Shown here: positions 8,719 to 17,041 of the stretch, in pieces | Position numbering within the stretch: position 1 is the stretch's first letter | Layout: every line of letters begins with the position of its first letter | Origin: G038396625 sp038396625 | GTDB taxonomy: Bacteria > Bacillota > Clostridia > Peptostreptococcales > Thermotaleaceae | Length of the DNA stretch: 64,000 nt | Direction of reading: 5' to 3' | Assembly: GCA_038396625.1 (NCBI GenBank) | Contig: CP121688.1 | Location: 3,782,001 to 3,846,000 of the forward strand | The notes under the pieces: model-generated | Told to the model about the DNA's origin: nothing | The model's database searches: none | What the model saw: only the letters and a program-made list of their open reading frames with translations | Translations under genes and position numbers: made by a program

Positions 8719-9726
8719 TTACTCACAAAGGAATTGAAACCACTGCTCTAACAAATGTCCAATTAATCCAAAGCCTTGTTTTCTTGCTTTGACGGATATT
8801 CCCGTTTCCCGAATTAAAGAACTGTTTTGGCGAATCTCGTCTCGTGCTATCTTTTTTATTTTTTCTTCCTCATGTCCTGTAAAGCCATGATATTGTATGT
8901 ACTTCTCTGTTTCTACTAATTCAAAGGGTTCAGGAGCTACTGCACCTACAACAATTTTGATTTTCATATGTTTGCTATCTTCATCCTTAGGTATATAAAT
9001 GAGTGCACTATTAATAATGGGAAATTCAATTGAAGCCCTTATACTATGTTTTACAAACTTCATCCAAGCATCAGATTGTACATAAGGTATGATGAATCCT
9101 GTAATGAAAAACTTTGGTTTTGCAATTCCTCCATTGGTTACTACATGGTTATGAATCACCTTCTTTAAAGGCATTTGTACAAAATTCATTTCATCATAAC
9201 ATACTGCACGAGCATCCAAAGCCATAAGCACTGGTGCTAAATCTGAATAGTATATAGCTCTACATTGTGGTGAAGGAGGTGCTTGATGACAGATCTTGCC
9301 TCCACTCTTAAAACATGGTTCAATGCTTTGTCTCCAGTACTCTGTTTGGTTAAAATACATACATCTCCGATCCTGAAGGATATTTCCCCCTATGGTGCCT
9401 ACATTTCTTATTTGAGGGGATGCCACACAGCCCGCAGCTTCCCCAAGTATTGGAAAATTTTTTTTGATTTCTTCGTTTTCCATTAATTCCGTTAATGTGC
9501 TCATTGCTCCTATAAACAGGCCTTCTTGGCGCATTTCAATTTTCTTTAAACGCTCAATCTTATCTAATCCAATAACATATTGTGGATTTTTTACCCCATA
9601 TTTAGCCAAGGGGATGTAATCTGTTCCTCCACCGAGAAATACAGCATTTTCTTTTTCTGTAAAATGCTTCAACGCAATTTCAATGGAATCAGGTGCAATG
9701 AACGTAAAGGTATTCTTAATCTTCAT
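8719..9726 (-). CDS. Molybdenum hydroxylase FAD subunit with extra four-cysteine insertion
   Basis: A 335-residue FAD-binding subunit of the xanthine dehydrogenase/CoxM family. It has the FAD loop FLGGGTDYIPL near residue 31 and RNVGTIGGNI near 107-116. Directly after that comes an insertion with Cys122, Cys138, Cys147 and Cys155 (RRCMYFNQ, PCFKSGGKIC, QCRAIYYSDLAP). This pattern is the [4Fe-4S] insertion of 4-hydroxybenzoyl-CoA reductase beta subunits and is absent from ordinary xanthine dehydrogenases. It suggests electron entry from, or exit to, a low-potential carrier. The start overlaps the end of the Mo-subunit gene by 11 bases, indicating translational coupling. Confidence 0.88.
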   Translation of the reverse strand: MKIKNTFTFIAPDSIEIALKHFTEKENAVFLGGGTDYIPLAKYGVKNPQYVIGLDKIERLKKIEMRQEGLFIGAMSTLTELMENEEIKKNFPILGEAAGCVASPQIRNVGTIGGNILQDRRCMYFNQTEYWRQSIEPCFKSGGKICHQAPPSPQCRAIYYSDLAPVLMALDARAVCYDEMNFVQMPLKKVIHNHVVTNGGIAKPKFFITGFIIPYVQSDAWMKFVKHSIRASIEFPIINSALIYIPKDEDSKHMKIKIVVGAVAPEPFELVETEKYIQYHGFTGHEEEKIKKIARDEIRQNSSLIRETGISVKARKQGFGLIGHLLEQWFQFLCE

Positions 9727-12028
9727 GCTTATTCTCCCTTTTCTTCACAGATTTAGATGTTGGATGCATTCTATATTTTGTGGGAATCATCAAGTGAGAT
9801 AACGGTAAAGCATTGATTTCTTCTCCTGTAGCATTGGAAATAGCGTTTATAATCGCAGGGGCAATAGGAACTGTTGCGAGCTCCCCCACGCTTTTTGCTC
9901 CCAAAGGCCCTGTAGGTTCATAACCCTTGGCAATATACACATGGGTTTGGGGCATATCAGTAGAAAGAGGAAGCTTATAGTGCAATAGATCAGAAGATAT
10001 TGGCTTATTTGCTCGGCCATTAATTTCTATCTGCTCCATCATTGCATAGCCAAACCCCATGCCAATACCACCTTCTACCTGCCCAGTAACAACTTCTGGA
10101 TTTACTGCTGTACCTACATCTACCGCTTCAATGATATGCTTTACTTCTGCGGTATAGGTGGATAAATCTACAGCTACCTTCGCCCAGCAAACAGCAAAGG
10201 GAGGAGGGCTTTCCTGCGCTTTAAAACTAGCACTTCCAATGAGTACTATTCCTTTTACGCCAAAGGATACATCTCTTACGCTGTCTTTAAAGCTTAAAAT
10301 TTTTTGATCTTGCTCTGTACAAATACTATAGCGTCCGCGTTGCCAGCTAATTTGATGAGGATCAACTTGGTATTTCTTCTCCAACGCTAATTTCAAATTA
10401 TTCACCAAATCCACAGCTGCTCGATGAACAGCATTACCGCTAACATACATTTGACTACTAGCAAAGGTACCCGTATCGTAAGGCGTCTTTCCAGTATCCG
10501 CAGCTACAATGGTTACATCCTTCATATGAATTCCTAGTTCTTCGGCTACAACTTGGCTTAAGGCTGTCTCACTTCCTTGCCCAATATCTGCTGATCCTGT
10601 CATTAAATTTACTGTCCCATCATCATTTGCTAGAATTACACATGAACTCATCCCTTCTTTTGAAGATGGCCCAGATGTATGACATCCAAAAGCTACACCC
10701 CAAGCCTCCACAAGATTTTTATTTTTTTGTTTGCGGTCGGTTTTTTCTTTCTTATCAATTATCTGTTTTATCTCTTCAGCGCCTCTCACACAATCCTTGA
10801 TTTCACAGCTCAGAATAGGCGAGGTAGCTGCAGGAAATTTGTCTCCCACTTGGATATGATTTAACAGACGCAATTCAACAGGATCTATATTCAGTTTTTT
10901 AGCAATTCTATTGAGCAAAACTTCTCTCGCAAAGGTAACTTGGGGATTTCCATAGCCCCGCATCGCTCCTGCCACCGGTGCATTTGTCAATACACAATAT
11001 CCTTCATATAGGTAATTTTCCACACAATACTGCAGCTTACGACTTGCAGCTGCCATTACGGTGGGCCCGTGGCTCGTATAGGGACCTGTATTAAAATATA
11101 CTTTTGCATGAAAGGCTTGGATTTTTCCATTCGCTGTTACACCGATCTTCAGATGAATAACAGATTCATGTCGTACAGCAGTGGTATACATTTCCTCTTC
11201 TCGGGTATTGACAATCTTTACTGGCTTATTTACTAGTTTAGAAAGCAAAGCACCCACATGCTGATTATGAAGTTGCTGCCGCGCTCCAAATCCACCACCC
11301 ATCACTGGTTTGATAATTCGAATATCGTTTTCTTGCATATTCAATAACTCAGATAATATTCTTCTTTCTTGAAAAGGTGTCTGAGAAGTACTCCATATCA
11401 TTAGCTTTCCTGCTGCCGTAAAGTGACAAATACATGTAGTAGGCTCCATGGCAACATGCTGTACAGCTGGGGTATAAAATTTTTCCTCAAAGACATAATC
11501 AGCTCTCGCAATTCCTTCTTCTATGTTTCCTTTCTTGGCTTCCATTTTTTTGATGATATTATCTTCTACCAATTCTGGATGAATAGTATATGTATTTTCT
11601 GCAAGTGCTTCTTTAATCGTAAATACCGCTGGCAAAACCTTATACTGCACAGCCAGCTTATTTAACGCTTCTTCACATGCTTCAGGTGTAGCGGCAACCA
11701 CAGCTGCAATTCGATCTCCCACATGTAGAGGATGATCGGTTAAAATTTTTTCATCCTTTATGAGCAGCACTGATGGAGGATTCCCTGAACAATTAAATGG
11801 CATTTGTGGCACATCCTCTGGCAATAAAATCCCCAATACTCCATCTACTTTTTCTGCTTCAGATTTGTCTATGCTTAGCACCTTTGCATGGGGATAAGGA
11901 CTGCGTAAAATTGCTCCATATACCATACCTGGAATATGAATATCCCCTGTATAAACTGCTTCTCCCATAACTTTTTGCATCGATTCATGTCTCGGATAAG
12001 ACTTTCCAACAATTTGAAAATCTGTCAT
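9716..12028 (-). CDS. Molybdenum hydroxylase large (Mo-cofactor) subunit
   Basis: A 770-residue molybdopterin-binding subunit of the xanthine dehydrogenase family. The start at 12028 is preferred over the in-frame ATG at 12046 because AAGGGAG lies 8 nt ahead of it. The order of motifs is normal: VGKSYPRHES at the N-terminus, VMGGGFGARQQ, AMRGYGNPQVTFARE with the arginine of the active-site loop, GSADIGQGSETALSQ, and GAKSVGELATVPIAPAI, whose glutamate is the catalytic base in the family. AMRGYG instead of AFRGFG resembles clostridial hydroxylases of heterocycles such as nicotinate dehydrogenase. The substrate is unknown; context with an ammonia-lyase points to an unsaturated or imidazole compound. 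It forms an alpha-beta-gamma complex with its neighbours. Confidence 0.88.
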   Translation of the reverse strand: MTDFQIVGKSYPRHESMQKVMGEAVYTGDIHIPGMVYGAILRSPYPHAKVLSIDKSEAEKVDGVLGILLPEDVPQMPFNCSGNPPSVLLIKDEKILTDHPLHVGDRIAAVVAATPEACEEALNKLAVQYKVLPAVFTIKEALAENTYTIHPELVEDNIIKKMEAKKGNIEEGIARADYVFEEKFYTPAVQHVAMEPTTCICHFTAAGKLMIWSTSQTPFQERRILSELLNMQENDIRIIKPVMGGGFGARQQLHNQHVGALLSKLVNKPVKIVNTREEEMYTTAVRHESVIHLKIGVTANGKIQAFHAKVYFNTGPYTSHGPTVMAAASRKLQYCVENYLYEGYCVLTNAPVAGAMRGYGNPQVTFAREVLLNRIAKKLNIDPVELRLLNHIQVGDKFPAATSPILSCEIKDCVRGAEEIKQIIDKKEKTDRKQKNKNLVEAWGVAFGCHTSGPSSKEGMSSCVILANDDGTVNLMTGSADIGQGSETALSQVVAEELGIHMKDVTIVAADTGKTPYDTGTFASSQMYVSGNAVHRAAVDLVNNLKLALEKKYQVDPHQISWQRGRYSICTEQDQKILSFKDSVRDVSFGVKGIVLIGSASFKAQESPPPFAVCWAKVAVDLSTYTAEVKHIIEAVDVGTAVNPEVVTGQVEGGIGMGFGYAMMEQIEINGRANKPISSDLLHYKLPLSTDMPQTHVYIAKGYEPTGPLGAKSVGELATVPIAPAIINAISNATGEEINALPLSHLMIPTKYRMHPTSKSVKKRENKHED

Positions 12029-12071
12029 TGTTATTTCTCCCTTCAATATGAACTTCTACGCCCACATATTT

Positions 12072-12566
12072 TCATCTTGCTTCCCCCTCCGAGTGCATCT
12101 TTGTTGCTGCTCGTTTCACTGCTTTAATAATTTTCGTATAGCCTGTGCATCTACATGCATTTCCTGAAAGTGCTTCACGAATTTCTTCATCACTAGGCGC
12201 AGCATTCTTGTCTAGTAAGGCTTTTGATGACATCACCATCCCAGGTGTACAAAATCCACATTGCACTGCATGTTCCTCCACAAAAGCTTCTTGAATTGGA
12301 TGCAATCTGCCTTCTATCGCCATTCCTTCAATTGTCATTATTTTTTTGTTGTCTGCCTGTACCCCAAGCAGCATACACGAATTTACGGGCTTTCCATCTA
12401 AAAGTACCGTACAAGCTCCACAATGTCCACTGCCGCAGCCTTCTTTCGTTCCCTTTAGTCCTATTTTTTCTCGCAGTACCTCTAACAAAGTATCCTTTGT
12501 ATTTATAAGTTGTTTATATTGAATACCATTTACTTCTATTTGAATCCATACAGACTTTTCCTCCAA
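12072..12566 (-). CDS. Molybdenum hydroxylase 2Fe-2S subunit
   Basis: A 164-residue iron-sulfur subunit. The N-terminal plant-type ferredoxin cluster motif is CGSGHCGACTVLLDG with a following Cys in NSCMLL. The C-terminal cluster is QCGFCTPGM plus NACRCTGYTKI. Length and layout fit the small subunit of xanthine dehydrogenase-family enzymes, passing electrons between the Mo site and FAD. The start is a TTG, with AAAGGAG at 12579-12585; the nearby ATG is in another frame. This is the first gene of the operon and lies about 50 bp downstream of a sigma-54 type promoter. Confidence 0.9.
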   Translation of the reverse strand: MEEKSVWIQIEVNGIQYKQLINTKDTLLEVLREKIGLKGTKEGCGSGHCGACTVLLDGKPVNSCMLLGVQADNKKIMTIEGMAIEGRLHPIQEAFVEEHAVQCGFCTPGMVMSSKALLDKNAAPSDEEIREALSGNACRCTGYTKIIKAVKRAATKMHSEGEAR

Positions 12567-12617
12567 GGTTTTTCGATCTCCTTTCTATTCGATTTCACAT
12601 TCCATATTCAATAATAC

Positions 12618-12632
12618 GCAATGATTATGCCA
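12618..12632 (-). promoter_or_regulatory. Sigma-54 (-24/-12) promoter of the Mo-hydroxylase operon
   Basis: On the minus strand the sequence reads TGGCAT-N5-TTGC, against the consensus TGGCAC-N5-TTGCW. It lies about 50 bp upstream of the first operon gene and directly downstream of a gene for a sigma-54 activator, which supports the call. Confidence 0.75.
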
Positions 12633-12636
12633 ATAT

Positions 12637-12680
12637 AAAAGAGAGGAAGGATATTCTGAAAAATATCCTTCCTCTCTTTT
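12637..12680. terminator. Terminator of the sigma-54 activator gene
   Basis: A perfect 19-bp stem with arms at 12637-12655 and 12662-12680 and a 6-nt loop. It has A and T runs on both sides, so it can act in both directions. It separates the activator gene from the sigma-54 promoter. Confidence 0.9.
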
Positions 12681-12684
12681 ATAT

Positions 12685-14349
12685 TTATGCATTAAAATTT
12701 TTTCGTATATTTAGCTTTTTCATTCGTGCTTGAAGATTTTGTCTATGTATTCCTAATATTTCAGCACTTCTTGTAATATTGCCATTACTGGCATCTATGC
12801 TTTCCAGAATCATTTTTGTCTCAATTGCCTTTAACCGCTCTGGCAAAGATAAATGTTGATATTGTCTAAATTCTACTTCATCTGTGTTACCTTTTTGCCT
12901 AACTTTTGCTTCCCTTATACTAGGTAAACACTGAAAATAGTCTGGCATATTTGATAAACCAATGACTTTCTCGTTTTCAATTAAATTTATTGCTCCTTCT
13001 AAAACATGGGACAATTCTCGTACATTTCCAGGCCATAGATGTTTAAGAAAAACCTCTCTTAATTCCTGTGAGATCCCTAGAATCTTTTTTCCATAAACCT
13101 GCTCAAAGCGTTCTAAAAAAAACTTCGTTAAAATGAAAATATCCTCTTTTCGACCTCTCAAAGGAGGAATCTGTAAGGTCACCACAGCAATGCGATAAAA
13201 AAAGTCTTCTCGCAGTGCTTGTTTTCTAATTAACTCCTGTGGGTCTGTATTCATTGCACTAATAATCCTACAGCATATAGGAATTTCCTGATCTCCTCCC
13301 AGCCTTCGTACTTTTTTCTCTTGCAGTACTCTCAATAATTTTGCTTGTAAATCAATTCCCATCGAGTTAATTTCATCTAAAAATATAGTCCCTTTCCCTG
13401 CTTGCTCCATAAGTCCTTTATTATTTTCAGCTCCTGTAAAAACCCCCTTAACGGTCCCGAAGAGTAAGCTTTCTAGAAGTGTTTCTGGAATAGCTGCACA
13501 ATTTATGGCTACAAAAGGCTCATCACAATTTATACTATTATTATGGATACTCTGAGCAAAAACCTCTTTCCCTGTACCCGTTTCTCCACAGAGTAGTACA
13601 GGCACATGGCTCAATGCTGCCTTTTGTGCCTTTTCAATAACTAATTTAATTTGCTCACTCTCTCCAATAATGTCATCAAAGGTATAACGGGTACCATTTC
13701 TAGGTATATTTTCTTTTCCTTTTGGAAGAAGCAACTGATTCTGCATGTCTACCACCCTAGAGATGACCTTTTTCAATCGATTGATATAGTTATTTACAAG
13801 GATCACAGCAATAACCTTTCCTTCTTTTTTTACAGGAATAGCTGTTGAGAGCATATGAATCGCTCTATGATCATTGGTGAAATAGCAATGATACTTCCCA
13901 ACAATTGGCTGTTCCGTTTCGAATACCGTCATTAATTCTTCTACCATTTGCTTGCGACAAGTTGGCGTGAATCGCTCAATGTTTTTATAAAAAACTTCTT
14001 TTCCTTCCCGATCAATTACATATAAAGCATCTTGAACATAGTCCAACATTTTTTCCCAAACGTGAATTTTTTCTTCTTGGCGTTTGTACGCTGTTAATTC
14101 TGTAATCATAAAAACCTGCCAACTATCCTTTAGAAAAGAAACTTTTTCAAATTGTATGGCAAAATCCCTTTTCCTATGGGCTATTTCGTAATTTTGTCGG
14201 ATATTCTTGTCACCATCTATCTGTAGGAGATCAAGAATTTTTTTAGAGGATAGTTGGGACACATGGAAAAAACTTTCTGCAACGCTATTATAATAAATGT
14301 TTTCATTTTCATTATTTAAAATTATTAATCCACATTTATTTTTATACAT
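12685..14349 (-). CDS. Sigma-54-dependent transcriptional activator (PAS, AAA+, Fis HTH)
   Basis: A 554-residue enhancer-binding protein of the RocR/LevR-like type. It has PAS-like sensory regions up to about residue 200 (the second around KMLDYVQDALYVIDREGKE), then the AAA+ domain from FDDIIGESE. Walker A is GETGTGKE and Walker B is GTIFLDEI. The sigma-54 contact loop reads GVFTGA instead of GAFTGA. The C-terminus ends in a Fis-type helix-turn-helix, NITRSAEILGIHRQNLQAR. No receiver domain is present, so it likely senses a ligand through PAS. Position directly ahead of a sigma-54 promoter makes it the probable activator of the Mo-hydroxylase/lyase operon. Start ATG behind GGAGGG. Confidence 0.9.
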   Translation of the reverse strand: MYKNKCGLIILNNENENIYYNSVAESFFHVSQLSSKKILDLLQIDGDKNIRQNYEIAHRKRDFAIQFEKVSFLKDSWQVFMITELTAYKRQEEKIHVWEKMLDYVQDALYVIDREGKEVFYKNIERFTPTCRKQMVEELMTVFETEQPIVGKYHCYFTNDHRAIHMLSTAIPVKKEGKVIAVILVNNYINRLKKVISRVVDMQNQLLLPKGKENIPRNGTRYTFDDIIGESEQIKLVIEKAQKAALSHVPVLLCGETGTGKEVFAQSIHNNSINCDEPFVAINCAAIPETLLESLLFGTVKGVFTGAENNKGLMEQAGKGTIFLDEINSMGIDLQAKLLRVLQEKKVRRLGGDQEIPICCRIISAMNTDPQELIRKQALREDFFYRIAVVTLQIPPLRGRKEDIFILTKFFLERFEQVYGKKILGISQELREVFLKHLWPGNVRELSHVLEGAINLIENEKVIGLSNMPDYFQCLPSIREAKVRQKGNTDEVEFRQYQHLSLPERLKAIETKMILESIDASNGNITRSAEILGIHRQNLQARMKKLNIRKNFNA

Positions 14350-14370
14350 GCAGTTTTCCCTCCATTTCTA

Positions 14371-14430
14371 AATAAAATATTGCGCATCTAATTATTGCAA
14401 ATGCAATAATTAGATGCGCAATATTTTATT
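14371..14430. repeat. 60-bp near-perfect palindrome
   Basis: Two exact 29-bp arms (14371-14399 and 14402-14430) are separated by AA. It lies between the stop of the diguanylate cyclase gene and the start of the sigma-54 activator, both on the minus strand. The ends are AATAAAATATT/AATATTTTATT, so it could be a terminator for the cyclase gene. The length and perfection, and the GCGCAtctaatTATTGCA core, are unusual for a terminator and would also suit a protein-binding site. Confidence 0.85.
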
Positions 14431-14455
14431 GCATCTTGTCAAATTCATGATTCTC

Positions 14456-15586
14456 CTATAAATTTCTTTGATGACAAGGGCATTGTCCATCTTTGCATCT
14501 GTCTGCTATTATAGAACAAACTCTGTTTCTTCCCGTTCTCTTAGCTAAGTATAAGCCCTGATCTGCTTCTCCGATAAAATTTTCTTTTTTTTGCTTACAA
14601 TATGAACCGATCGTAGAAGCACCTATAGATATGGTTACATTGATTCTTGTGCTATTCGGTAGTATAAAATCATATTCCTCTACAGCTTTTCTTATTCGTT
14701 CCGCTACTTCTAAAGCTCTTTCATGAGAACAATCTGGAAGTAATACTGAAAATTCTTCTCCTCCCATTCTAGAGACATAATCAAAACTCCTTGAATTTTT
14801 CACCATCAATTCTCCTAATTGCCTTAAAACTTCATCTCCTGCAGGATGTCCATAGGTATCATTTACCCTCTTAAAATGATCGATATCGATCATTAAAAGT
14901 GAGAGCTTTTCATCAAATGTACTAACCCTATTGATCAAGTCATTAAAAATAACATCAAAGCTTCGTGTATTATTAAGTCCTGTAAGAAAATCCTTGGAAG
15001 CTTGCTGCTTTAATCCACGAAAAACCGTATTTACTTTCTCTACGTATGCTAATAAATAATATAGTGCATAACTAGTGAGAATAAAAACAATATAAAATTT
15101 CCATAATATACGAATTGTATATTGATAAGGCTTAATGAGAATGAGCATCAAAGTTGATAGGCAAACTAGCACAAACACATTTAGATATAACCAACGTAAT
15201 TCCTTTTTCACTGGTATTTTTTCTATCAAGCTGCCTCCTGCTACGATGGTACAAAGGGTTATAAATGACCCAATAGAGGACGTATTCAATCCAAAATAAA
15301 ATATCCGAAATAGACCAATCATCACAGCACATAAGAATGCTGGCATCGTCCCAACACGAGTAAGTAAAATCATTATAGGAAAATTACGTAAATCTAGGAT
15401 AGCATGGTCATTAAGCTTTATGCTAAACAGCATTAAAACAATCCCTAAAACGGTTCCCCCAAAACTCGCAAAAATTTTTTTTCTAATAGGGGATGCTTTT
15501 GTTAATGGCTCATTTCTATAAAGATTGCTAATTATAAAAATAAAGGTAATCAAAATGGTAGCATTAATAAACAAATCCTTTATCAT
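14456..15586 (-). CDS. Membrane diguanylate cyclase (5TM sensor plus GGDEF)
   Basis: A 376-residue protein. The ATG at 15586 is chosen because AAGGAG lies 6 nt upstream; a GTG one codon earlier is possible. Residues 1 to about 190 hold five to six membrane helices like the 5TMR-LYT sensor domain (FASFGGTVLGIVLMLF, LRNFPIMILLTRVGTMPAF). The GGDEF domain follows from SKDFLTGLNNTRSFD. The active-site motif is GGEEF, and the product-inhibition I-site RSFD lies exactly five residues before it. It is therefore expected to make c-di-GMP and to be feedback inhibited. The window also contains two c-di-GMP riboswitches, so the signal has visible targets here. Confidence 0.9.
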   Translation of the reverse strand: MIKDLFINATILITFIFIISNLYRNEPLTKASPIRKKIFASFGGTVLGIVLMLFSIKLNDHAILDLRNFPIMILLTRVGTMPAFLCAVMIGLFRIFYFGLNTSSIGSFITLCTIVAGGSLIEKIPVKKELRWLYLNVFVLVCLSTLMLILIKPYQYTIRILWKFYIVFILTSYALYYLLAYVEKVNTVFRGLKQQASKDFLTGLNNTRSFDVIFNDLINRVSTFDEKLSLLMIDIDHFKRVNDTYGHPAGDEVLRQLGELMVKNSRSFDYVSRMGGEEFSVLLPDCSHERALEVAERIRKAVEEYDFILPNSTRINVTISIGASTIGSYCKQKKENFIGEADQGLYLAKRTGRNRVCSIIADRCKDGQCPCHQRNL

Positions 15587-15753
15587 CACGATCTCCTTCT
15601 CACGCTTGCTTACAATATATAATCATAAATGCTCATTACTTGTAGGCTTTTATCAGTTAAAGCTTATCATACCATGGTGTATTTTTCAATTTTAAATATG
15701 ATGTTGCTCGTATCTCTTAATCTATTCCTATTCTAATGTTTTACTATAGAAAA

Positions 15754-15786
15754 GAAATAGAATCCTTTTTGTTAGGATTCTATTTC
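15754..15786 (-). terminator. Terminator after the second class V aminotransferase
   Basis: Arms GAAATAGAATCCT and AGGATTCTATTTC form a perfect 13-bp stem with a 7-nt loop. It ends the aldolase-hom-aminotransferase run on the minus strand. Confidence 0.85.
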
Positions 15787-15801
15787 AAAATTTTGATCTT
15801 C

Positions 15802-16947
15802 TTATTTTAATAACACTTTCATAAGCGTGCCTACGCCTTTCCCTAATTCCACGTCTTTTCCTACTTTATATAGCGCTCTTTCAATCGTTGCCATTACAGA
15901 TACTAAGTCATGCATATCGATGTTACCCATATGGCCTAATCTAAACATCTTTCCTGCATAGGCACCTAATCCTCCTGCCACAACAATCCCCTCTTCAGCC
16001 AAGATTTTTCTGAATTCTGCATCGTTGATACCTTCAGGGTAAATTACGTTAGATAATGTTACAGCTCTGTACTCTTCTTTTGCTAAAATTTTAAAACCCA
16101 AGGTCTCTAAGGCTGTTTGCATTGCCTTTGCTACTTTCTTATGTCTTGCATATCTGTTTTCAAGGCCTTCTTCTTTGATGATTCGCACCGATTCTTTCAA
16201 TGCCCAAATAAGGTTTACTGCAGGCGTAGCATAGTATTTAGAAGGATCGTTCATGATGGGAAGCCATTTTTCAAAGTCAGCATAAAATTCTGCAATTGTT
16301 CCTAAGCTTTTTCTTCTTTCTAACGCTTTCTCACTTGCCCATACCATGGTTAATCCTGGTGCTACGCCAAAAGCTTTTTGTGTCCCCGTTAACAATATAT
16401 CTATACCCATATCATCTACATACTCCGGTTCAGCAGCTGTAGCACATACACCATCCACAATATATAATGTGTCTTCAAATTTCTTTACTACTTTTCCGAT
16501 CTCTTCTACTGGTGCACATACCCCTGTTGATGTATCTACATGGGTTACAGTAATCGCTTGATATTTCTTTTCCTTCAATCTGTTCTCGATTTCTTCTACA
16601 GGTACAATTGTACCCCATTCGCTGGATATTACATCCACATTTAGTTTTTTTCTTTCACATAAGTCAATAAAACGATCTCCAAAATAACCATGGGAAACAA
16701 TTAGTACATTATCTCCTGCTTTTAATGTATTGGCAATAGCCATCTCCATGCCTAAGGTACCTGATCCTGCTACCACAAAAACTTCTCCACTGGTGTTCCA
16801 TAATGTCTTTAAGTCTTCAATTAATCCTTTAAAGTCGTTAACAAAAGCTGGATCACCAAAAGCCACGGTTTCTCTACCCATTTGGTCTTGTATAGATCTT
16901 ACAACAGGTGTTGGACCTGGAATCATAACTAATTTTCTATTCTTCAC
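15802..16947 (-). CDS. Class V aminotransferase, serine/alanine-glyoxylate type
   Basis: A 381-residue PLP enzyme beginning MIPGPTPVV a few residues in, with VAGSGTLGMEM, HVDTSTGVCAP, VDGVCATAAEPE and the Schiff-base lysine in LTGTQKAFGVAPG. The GTG start lies behind AAAGGAGGA. It belongs to the family of alanine-glyoxylate, serine-pyruvate and phosphonopyruvate-type aminotransferases and is a distant paralog of the enzyme at 4.0-5.2 kb. It is the last gene of a run with a homoserine dehydrogenase-like and a DapA-family aldolase gene. If that aldolase releases glyoxylate, this enzyme would turn it into glycine. That link is inference. An operator-like motif lies directly upstream, so it may also have its own promoter. 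Confidence 0.85.
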   Translation of the reverse strand: MKNRKLVMIPGPTPVVRSIQDQMGRETVAFGDPAFVNDFKGLIEDLKTLWNTSGEVFVVAGSGTLGMEMAIANTLKAGDNVLIVSHGYFGDRFIDLCERKKLNVDVISSEWGTIVPVEEIENRLKEKKYQAITVTHVDTSTGVCAPVEEIGKVVKKFEDTLYIVDGVCATAAEPEYVDDMGIDILLTGTQKAFGVAPGLTMVWASEKALERRKSLGTIAEFYADFEKWLPIMNDPSKYYATPAVNLIWALKESVRIIKEEGLENRYARHKKVAKAMQTALETLGFKILAKEEYRAVTLSNVIYPEGINDAEFRKILAEEGIVVAGGLGAYAGKMFRLGHMGNIDMHDLVSVMATIERALYKVGKDVELGKGVGTLMKVLLK

Positions 16948-16967
16948 TTTTTCTTCCTCCTTTTACT

Positions 16968-16998
16968 ATTAGTAAATTTAATTTTATTATATTAAATA
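16968..16998 (-). promoter_or_regulatory. Shared regulatory motif, copy 2
   Basis: Read toward the gene: ATTTAATAT-N13-TTACTAAT, ending 20 bp before the GTG start. The same motif with the same 13-nt gap precedes the genes starting at 4039 and 25222. Copies 2 and 3 match at most positions of a 27-bp stretch, including AATTTACTA. Confidence 0.5.
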
Positions 16999-17041
16999 TA
17001 TTTGCTTTTTATGATGAAAATCCTGCTAAAAAATAAAAATT

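Noticed and set aside
12224..12508. Plus-strand ORFs opposite the Mo-hydroxylase genes
   Set aside because: They are frames antisense to strongly supported genes, with low-complexity translations and no ribosome sites.
9716..12566. Plain xanthine dehydrogenase for purine catabolism
   Set aside because: Ureide genes lie nearby, but the four-cysteine insertion in the FAD subunit, the AMRGYG loop and operon linkage to an ammonia-lyase do not fit an ordinary xanthine dehydrogenase. It cannot be fully excluded.
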